9,253 nt of DNA from an uncultured Anaerolineae bacterium (GTDB lineage Bacteria > Chloroflexota > Anaerolineae > Anaerolineales > UBA4823). A program made the position numbers and the translations under genes. Each line of letters begins with the position of its first letter. The first letter of the stretch is position 1. The stretch lies in assembly GCA_937129505.1 (NCBI GenBank), contig CAKZNJ010000237.1, positions 1 to 9,253 on the forward strand, read 5' to 3'. Below are positions 1 through 5,007 of this stretch, one piece after another. Below the pieces are notes generated by a model. That model searched no databases and was not told the origin of the DNA. It saw only the letters and a program-made list of their open reading frames with translations.

Positions 1-951
1 AGCGATCTGCTGAATCATGTTCTGCCCCGCTTCAAGGAAATAAGGAATGCTGTCCGCAGAGAGCTGCGCCATGCCCTGCAAGCGGTTCATGATCATCTGC
101 CTTGCTGCGTTTTCGGCAACCCGCCAGACAACCGCCATCAAGAAAACCGTCACCAGCAAGACAAGGGGCAGAAACAGGTAAACAAAGCGGGCAGCTAAAC
201 TGCGTTCTGCCGGGGAGGGAAGCAGAGGAGCAGGGGTCCCCCACCGTTTGGGAGCAAGCATAAAGACCACTTGGCTGAATATCCCGCCGAGCCAGAGCAT
301 CCCCGCTGTGGCAAGAGTGGAATGGCGCAGGTTGGTCAGCACGTAATCCAGGCGCACCGCCGCAGAGCCGTCCACCAACCAGATTCGGGTGAGCAAAAAA
401 GCCAAGGGACTGAACGCAGACACCAACCCAGCAGCCACCAACGGATGACGCAACCACCGGTAAAAAGGAGTGCGATAACGTTGGTGAATCATGGCGCTAA
501 AAAGCAGAGCATAGAACAGATACTCCAGCGGGGTGAAGATGCTATGGGTGGACCAAATCATCAAGGGGATACTGCTCAGCGCAGCCACGATCAGGGCGGG
601 AAAAATGCCAACCATCCCCCCTGCAATCATCCAGGGCAGCGCTGCGAAGAGCATGAATGCCGCAGAAGATGCTTGGATAGGCAACCCCGGCGGCGGTAAA
701 GCATTCGGAGCGGTCAGGCGCAGGCCGATGAAAAGGGTCATCAACAGCGAAGCGAGGGCTGCCAAAGCGAGGATCCCGATTGCCTCCCCTTTCCAACGGC
801 TAGGGTAGCGCCGCCAATGGTAAACTAACCAGCCGACAAATCCAGCGCAGGCTAGCCAGGCTGTTACCAAGGCAAAACGACCCAACCAACCCGAAGGGAA
901 GGCTAAGTAGGGGGGTAATTGTGTTAGAGAAAGGATCCATTCGATTTGCAT
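1..951 (-). CDS. Multi-spanning membrane protein, probable sensor, N-terminal part
   Basis: This frame runs without a stop from the ATG at 951 to the left edge (317 codons), so the gene is truncated by the window. GTGGAG lies six bases upstream of the ATG, and the start follows the acyltransferase stop by 16 bases, so it is probably in the same operon. About seven hydrophobic segments lie near 23-44, 58-77, 98-133, 139-157, 170-191, 213-232 and 255-276, separated by basic loops such as YHWRRYPSRWKGEA and QRYRTPFYRWLRHP. The last helix is followed by a long amphipathic helix with RQMIMNRLQGMAQL and IPYFLEAGQNMIQQ (about 284-315). A helix like this after a membrane segment commonly opens a Cache-type outside sensor domain in histidine kinases or cyclic-di-GMP proteins. 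That assignment is inference, since no kinase, HAMP or GGDEF part lies in the window. A transporter-like or purely structural membrane protein is the alternative. Overlapping frames on both strands here are shadows. Confidence 0.75.
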   Translation of the reverse strand, partial: MQIEWILSLTQLPPYLAFPSGWLGRFALVTAWLACAGFVGWLVYHWRRYPSRWKGEAIGILALAALASLLMTLFIGLRLTAPNALPPPGLPIQASSAAFMLFAALPWMIAGGMVGIFPALIVAALSSIPLMIWSTHSIFTPLEYLFYALLFSAMIHQRYRTPFYRWLRHPLVAAGLVSAFSPLAFLLTRIWLVDGSAAVRLDYVLTNLRHSTLATAGMLWLGGIFSQVVFMLAPKRWGTPAPLLPSPAERSLAARFVYLFLPLVLLVTVFLMAVVWRVAENAARQMIMNRLQGMAQLSADSIPYFLEAGQNMIQQIA

Positions 952-967
952 GAGCCGCTCCACTCTC

Positions 968-1711
968 TTATAGCCATTCGATGGTCGTTTGGGTGGCTTT
1001 TTCTAAGTTGCTGTAATCGCCTCGCAGTGCGGGCGGCAGCATAGCAGACAGAATATACATGGCTTCATCGGTCATCAGGCGCAGTTCATCTTTTGTCGGG
1101 CGCTTCAGTTGAGGGTGGTATCGGAAGGGCTTGCCGAATCGCACCCGAACGCCAGCCTCTTTCCAGCGGCGTGAAGTGCGAAAGGCTGGAAAGCCAACGC
1201 TTCCCGTAATCGCAGTAGGGATCAAGGGTACACCGCTGCGGGCGGCGAGATAGGCGATTCCCTCTTTTGCCTGAGAGAGGGCTCGCCGCCGCGTCCCTTC
1301 TGGCGCAACCAAGACGATCTCGCCAGCCTTCAACACCTCGAAAATTTGCTGCACGGCGCGACGGTCGAATTCTTCACGGCGCACAGGGATAACCCCCCAC
1401 AAGCGGGGAAATAAACCGACCAAGGGGTAATCATAGACTTCAATTTTCGCTAGGGGCACAATGTTGCGCGGCACCACATGGACAACGACGATAGGGTCAA
1501 CAAAGGCAATATGATTGATATAGATGAGCGCCGCTCCTTCCGCAGGGATGTTTTCTAACCCCTCCACCTGATCGAGTTTGACCAATAAGGTCATCCCAAT
1601 CGTGCGCAACAGGAAACGCAAAACACGGCGCTGAGTTTCCCATCGGGCGTGTTCATAGCGCGTCGGAGCTAGTTGGGATAATGGAGCATTCAGGGTGTTT
1701 TGGCTATGCAT
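968..1711 (-). CDS. plsC: PlsC-type 1-acylglycerol-3-phosphate acyltransferase-like protein
   Basis: This 247-residue protein is a PlsC-superfamily acyltransferase with canonical motifs: INHIAFVDP (65-73) with the catalytic pair H67 and D72, WGVIPVRREEFDR (105-117) for acceptor binding, APEGTRRR (136-143), and VPLIPTAITG (161-170). PlsC acylates lysophosphatidic acid at sn-2 to give phosphatidic acid, the entry to CDP-diacylglycerol and phospholipids; the exact substrate here cannot be read from sequence, and lipid remodelling is an alternative. A hydrophobic N-terminal helix (about 30-48) precedes the domain. The start at 1711 overlaps the preceding paralog by eight bases and has GAGGGG seven bases upstream, so both are probably made together. 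Because this copy keeps all catalytic motifs, it is the better candidate for the housekeeping enzyme of the pair. The membrane sensor-like gene starts 16 bases after its stop. Confidence 0.93.
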   Translation of the reverse strand: MHSQNTLNAPLSQLAPTRYEHARWETQRRVLRFLLRTIGMTLLVKLDQVEGLENIPAEGAALIYINHIAFVDPIVVVHVVPRNIVPLAKIEVYDYPLVGLFPRLWGVIPVRREEFDRRAVQQIFEVLKAGEIVLVAPEGTRRRALSQAKEGIAYLAARSGVPLIPTAITGSVGFPAFRTSRRWKEAGVRVRFGKPFRYHPQLKRPTKDELRLMTDEAMYILSAMLPPALRGDYSNLEKATQTTIEWL

Positions 1712-2420
1712 GGCTAGTCCCCTCAGATGGAAGAGAAAAATTGGCGTAAAAGCCGCGGTAATCTGGCGGCAGTAGCGCGGCGATTTCCATCATCACCCGA
1801 TCGGCGTTGAGTTGTCTCGCTTGACGACGAGCTTCTCCTTTAGCCAGATTGGGCGGCAGGTGGAGCGGTTTGCCGATATTCATCTCTAATTTGGGCCGTT
1901 TTAGGCGCAGGGCGCGCTGGAGAAAATCATCTGTCGAACCGACAATTCCAACCGGAACCACAGCTACTCCTGTCCTTTCAACGAGGTACGCAATGCCAGG
2001 GAAGGCACGACGCAGGCCAGGTTGGTGCGTGCGCCCTCCTTCGGGAGCGATCAACAAGGGTCGCCCGCTGGCAAGGATCGCCAAGGCTTGTTCCATCACC
2101 TGTCGGTCGTATTGGCCGCGGTGAACCTGAATGCCATGATACAGACGGGCTAAGATATTCTGCCCTTTGCGCTTCCACACCTCCACAGCCCCCATTGCCT
2201 CCAGCTCCCTCGGCCAGAAGGCGGCGACAAATGGCGCTTCAAACAAGGAAATATGATTGATGGCGACAAGGTATGCTCCCCCTTTGGGGACATTTTCCAG
2301 CCCCCAGATTTGGATGGAGCTGAGCAGGTGAAAAAGGGCGCGAAAGATAGGACGTAAAATTTTTCGCGCTAGGCGGTTGAAGATGGGAACGTGATAAGAG
2401 AGAGCAGCTTCTGTTGGCAT
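1704..2420 (-). CDS. PlsC-type acyltransferase paralog with altered motifs
   Basis: This 238-residue protein belongs to the lysophospholipid / 1-acylglycerol-3-phosphate acyltransferase (PlsC) superfamily. These enzymes move an acyl chain from acyl-ACP, acyl-CoA or a similar donor to a glycerolipid at the inner membrane face. Motif I reads NHISLFEAP (55-63), so the normal HX4D is HX4E, with H56 and E61. Motif II is HGIQVHRGQYDR (95-106). Motif III is APEGGRTH (125-132) in place of the usual EGTR. Motif IV is VVPVGIVG (154-161). A hydrophobic amphipathic N-terminus (about 11-40) could anchor it to the membrane. The histidine is kept, so activity is possible, but acceptor preference or rate may differ from the intact paralog that follows. 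Both paralogs end in a similar LPPxxRGxYxN segment. The ATG at 2420 lies three bases after the cmk stop; its nearest AGGAG is 15 bases away, so translation probably depends on coupling to cmk. Confidence 0.9.
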   Translation of the reverse strand: MPTEAALSYHVPIFNRLARKILRPIFRALFHLLSSIQIWGLENVPKGGAYLVAINHISLFEAPFVAAFWPRELEAMGAVEVWKRKGQNILARLYHGIQVHRGQYDRQVMEQALAILASGRPLLIAPEGGRTHQPGLRRAFPGIAYLVERTGVAVVPVGIVGSTDDFLQRALRLKRPKLEMNIGKPLHLPPNLAKGEARRQARQLNADRVMMEIAALLPPDYRGFYANFSLPSEGTSHA

Positions 2421-2423
2421 AGC

Positions 2424-3146
2424 TTAGCCGACTTGCTCCTGTCGAGAGCGCACAATTTGGATCGCCATCTCGAAAACCTCTTCGATTCCTTTCCCGTCCG
2501 AGTTGATGCACACCGCATCTTCGGCAGGGCGGAGCGGGGCGATGGCGCGGGTAGAGTCAACGCGATCGCGCTCCATAATATTATGAAGGATATCTTCATA
2601 GGTGATTTTCTCTTCGCGCTGCTTCTGTTCTTCGTAACGCCGTCGGGCGCGTTCCTCTACCGATGCGTCTAGATAGATCTTGATTCCCGCCTCGGGCAGC
2701 ACGACTGTGCCGATGTCCCTGCCGACCATCACAACACAGCCGCGCAGGCCGATGCGCCGTTGTTGTTTGCTCATTGCCCGGCGTACGCCGGGATAGATCG
2801 AGACGATTGAAACTTGGGCATCTACTTGGGGTTGGCGAATAGCCCAAGTGACATCCTGATCCCCAATCCACACATCATACGCACGCCCATCTGCTTTCGA
2901 AGGCGGTGTGACGTCAATGGGGACTTTCTCAGCAAGGGCGGTCAGGGTCTCTTCGTCTTGCATGGAGACGCCTTGTTGCAGTGCCAGCCAGGTCAGTGCC
3001 CGATACATCACCCCGGTGTCGAAGTAGAGATAACCGAGCGCTTCTGCTAGCCGTTGTCCAAGGGTTGACTTTCCCGAAGCGGCCGGACCGTCAATGGTGA
3101 TAATCTGCATCGGATTGAGAGGTTTCTTTGAATCAGGGTGAGTCAT
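2424..3146 (-). CDS. cmk: Cytidylate kinase (CMP/dCMP kinase)
   Basis: Cytidylate kinase phosphorylates CMP and dCMP with ATP in the cytosol and so feeds CTP and dCTP synthesis. The 240-residue protein has the bacterial Cmk layout: P-loop GPAASGKST (20-28), YFDTGVMYRA (41-50), the CMP-binding region with DVTWAIRQPQVDAQVS (98-113) and YPGVRRAMSKQQR (118-130), then VGRDIGTVVLP (141-151), KIYLDAS (156-162), an Arg-rich lid (166-200) and STRAIAPLRPAEDAV (198-212). All key residues appear present, and the length is only slightly above the usual 220-230 because of a twelve-residue N-terminal extension before MQIITIDG. The start is chosen at 3146 from its GAGGAA ribosome site; it overlaps the GT39-like gene by 14 bases. 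The first acyltransferase gene begins three bases after its stop. A cmk-plsC arrangement is found in several bacterial lineages. It may recycle CMP released when CDP-activated lipid or sugar intermediates are used, which is inference. Confidence 0.96.
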   Translation of the reverse strand: MTHPDSKKPLNPMQIITIDGPAASGKSTLGQRLAEALGYLYFDTGVMYRALTWLALQQGVSMQDEETLTALAEKVPIDVTPPSKADGRAYDVWIGDQDVTWAIRQPQVDAQVSIVSIYPGVRRAMSKQQRRIGLRGCVVMVGRDIGTVVLPEAGIKIYLDASVEERARRRYEEQKQREEKITYEDILHNIMERDRVDSTRAIAPLRPAEDAVCINSDGKGIEEVFEMAIQIVRSRQEQVG

Positions 3147-4965
3147 TCGGCGCTTCCTCGAGTGGAATTTCAAGGGGTAGTTCCCCCTGTTCAATGTTTA
3201 ACGACTGGCCGTCGGGGAAGAGGTCTGCCCTTGCCCACAACAAGATTGGTTGAATCTCCCATGTCCCTTGGCGAAAGAGCAGCCACTGCAGGGGGAAGGG
3301 CGGTATTCCCTGCCAGTTGGGCTGGTATCGCCAGTTGAAATCTTGTCCTCGATACGCCGCCGCCAAGGTGGGCGTCTCGGTGATGGCGGGGGTGATCAGG
3401 ATGGCAGGGAGCTGAGCAGTTTGCTGAGTGGAAAGTTGGGCGAGGGCTTGCTCCTCGGGCAACACGGTGAGCTGAGTCTGATAGCGCAGTAGCCAGCGCA
3501 CGGCGGGCGAATCGACCGCTAGGACGATCGGGACGCTATCTGCCCGACCGCTTTCCCATCGCGAAAGGTCATCAACCGTCTTGATCAGCAGGTCAGCATC
3601 GCCGATTTGCGGGTATGGCTTCCACAACTCCTGGCGGAAGACTTCACTCCAAGGGTAGGAAAACGCCACTCCCCACACAGATGAAATGGTAGCGAGAACA
3701 AAGGCAGCCAACGTGCCGATGACCAACCCCTGAAAAGCTAAGCGAAGCGGCCAAATCATCGCCGCTAGCCAGATGATCAGAGCAATGATCGCCAAACTGG
3801 AGAACACGGTTGCTAAACGGAACCAGTCCGAAATGCCGGCGCTGATGAACGAGCTATAAGCGGCTAATTGCAGCCAAAAGAGGGCAAGGAAGATCAAGGT
3901 GATGCCTGCCAAAAGCAACGGCGCCCAAATGGGTTGATCTAATTTTTCAACCCAGCGGGAGATTTCCTGAGCGGCAAAGAACCATAACGGCAGGATGAAC
4001 CACAGCGAGTGTTCCATCTGACGCTCTGGATAGAGAAGCGCCAGCAAAAAGGCAATGGCGAACAGGGTGCTGAGAAAGCCTTGCCAACAAGGATCGAAGC
4101 GCACATTTTCTTGCTGGCGGCTAAGCAAGCCCCGCCCGATTGAGATTGCCCCGAAGAGAATCGCCAGTGGTTGATAAACTCCCAGAGCAAGGATCAAGTG
4201 CAGCATAGAAACCGAAGCGCCTCCTCCCCACCCCGCAAGATAGGCGAGCAGCGGGCCGGCTGTCGACCCAACGCCTCGCGGATAGAAAAAGAAGAGGGTG
4301 CTGGCTAAGAACAGGGTCAGCAGGGCTGCCCCTCCAAGCGACTTAAGCGATTCTTTGGGAGAGGAAAGCTGTTGAAGGAGCGGCGATGTGCACTTCGGAG
4401 GGTTAAAAAGCCGTTTTTCCAAGGCAAAGAAGGCGATCCCGCTCAAGAGGAGGATGCTCCCTCCATACCAAAAGGCAGGCCCGCTCAAGACACCCAACCC
4501 AAGGGCGATGCCACACGAGCGCCAGCGCTTTTCGCTCCAAAAGAGAGCTGCCGTGGCAAGAGCTGCCAGAGCAGGCATTGCCGAACCCATCTGTCGAGAC
4601 TGTGCCACCAGCGCTGGGTCGAGCGCCAATGCAACAGCCAGGACAAGGGCAAAGGTTGTCCCCAAACGCTGACGCAGGGAAATCACCACCCAGATCAGCA
4701 AACTGCCACTGATTGCCGCCAAGAAACGGGCGAAGAAGTTGCTGCTGCCAAAGACGAAGAACAGGGCGGCGGAACCCAAAACCTCCAAGGGATAGGCTTG
4801 CAGGACACCGCCTTTGCCTTGAGCTATTTGCAGGGCTTGTAAGGCTAATTCAGCTTCGCCATCGGTGAGAGGAGCGCTTCCTAAGCTGACAAAACGCAAT
4901 AAGAAGGCGAGCATCAGTGCCAGCCAGAGAAGGATGCTTTGCACAGAAAAGGTTTGTTGCTTCAT
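3133..4965 (-). CDS. GT39-like (GT-C fold) membrane glycosyltransferase-like protein
   Basis: This 610-residue protein has about ten or more hydrophobic segments from residue 10 to about 435, then a soluble C-terminal domain of about 170 residues. The first outside loop has LTDGEAELALQAL (33-45) with D35 and E37 placed like the acidic motif of GT-C enzymes, which take sugar from a lipid-phosphate donor and transfer it on the outer face. R80 (in SSNFFAR) and R124 (in QSRQMG) are candidates for the conserved arginines. The C-terminal domain ends with LLWARADLF (575-583) and an acidic tail. A GT39-like family, TIGR03663 (also called Agl23), is known to accompany YYY genes, and this gene lies directly behind a YYY pair. 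It is divergent: the DE dipeptide is replaced by DGE and no HGP tripeptide is visible, so it may be a related subfamily. Donor and acceptor cannot be read from the sequence. The ATG at 4965 lacks a clear ribosome site; the next gene starts inside its last codons. Confidence 0.8.
   Translation of the reverse strand: MKQQTFSVQSILLWLALMLAFLLRFVSLGSAPLTDGEAELALQALQIAQGKGGVLQAYPLEVLGSAALFFVFGSSNFFARFLAAISGSLLIWVVISLRQRLGTTFALVLAVALALDPALVAQSRQMGSAMPALAALATAALFWSEKRWRSCGIALGLGVLSGPAFWYGGSILLLSGIAFFALEKRLFNPPKCTSPLLQQLSSPKESLKSLGGAALLTLFLASTLFFFYPRGVGSTAGPLLAYLAGWGGGASVSMLHLILALGVYQPLAILFGAISIGRGLLSRQQENVRFDPCWQGFLSTLFAIAFLLALLYPERQMEHSLWFILPLWFFAAQEISRWVEKLDQPIWAPLLLAGITLIFLALFWLQLAAYSSFISAGISDWFRLATVFSSLAIIALIIWLAAMIWPLRLAFQGLVIGTLAAFVLATISSVWGVAFSYPWSEVFRQELWKPYPQIGDADLLIKTVDDLSRWESGRADSVPIVLAVDSPAVRWLLRYQTQLTVLPEEQALAQLSTQQTAQLPAILITPAITETPTLAAAYRGQDFNWRYQPNWQGIPPFPLQWLLFRQGTWEIQPILLWARADLFPDGQSLNIEQGELPLEIPLEEAPNDSP
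3154..3159 (-). promoter_or_regulatory. Ribosome binding site that sets the cmk start
   Basis: On the minus strand GAGGAA stands seven bases before the ATG at 3146, inside the end of the GT39-like gene. Neither the upstream ATG at 3194 nor the downstream ATG at 3110 is chosen: the first would enlarge the gene overlap to 62 bases, and the second has no comparable site. Confidence 0.7.
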
Positions 4966-4979
4966 CGTTAGGTAAATGA

Positions 4980-4985
4980 ATTATA
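4980..4985 (-). promoter_or_regulatory. Possible -10 box (TATAAT) in front of the GT39-like gene
   Basis: The 42-base gap between the second YYY gene and the GT39-like gene contains a perfect TATAAT on the minus strand, ending 14 bases before the ATG at 4965. No good -35 box stands at the usual distance; the nearest resemblance, CTGACG, would need a spacer of 20 bases. The gene also has no recognisable Shine-Dalgarno sequence. Together this fits an internal promoter giving a very short leader, but a six-base match can occur by chance. Confidence 0.4.
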
Positions 4986-5007
4986 CTCAATCAGCAGGAT
5001 ATCGCCG

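Noticed and set aside
32..457. A minus-strand frame of about 141 residues near the left edge
   Set aside because: It overlaps the 951-1 frame, which is open for 317 codons with membrane helices, a proper ribosome site and operon spacing; the shorter frame has a Cys- and Gly-rich, protein-unlike composition.
271..808. Plus-strand frames of about 90 and 142 residues antisense to the sensor-like gene
   Set aside because: They are rich in Gln, Arg, His and Pro, show no motif and no ribosome site, and oppose a convincing gene.
3147..3194. Upstream ATG at 3194 as the cmk start
   Set aside because: It would add 16 residues unrelated to Cmk and overlap the GT39-like gene by 62 bases, while the ATG at 3146 has an excellent ribosome site.
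4372..4842. A plus-strand frame of about 156 residues antisense to the GT39-like gene
   Set aside because: Its composition is that of a shadow (Lys, Gln, Arg and Gly rich), no domain is visible, and the opposing frame is a complete membrane protein.
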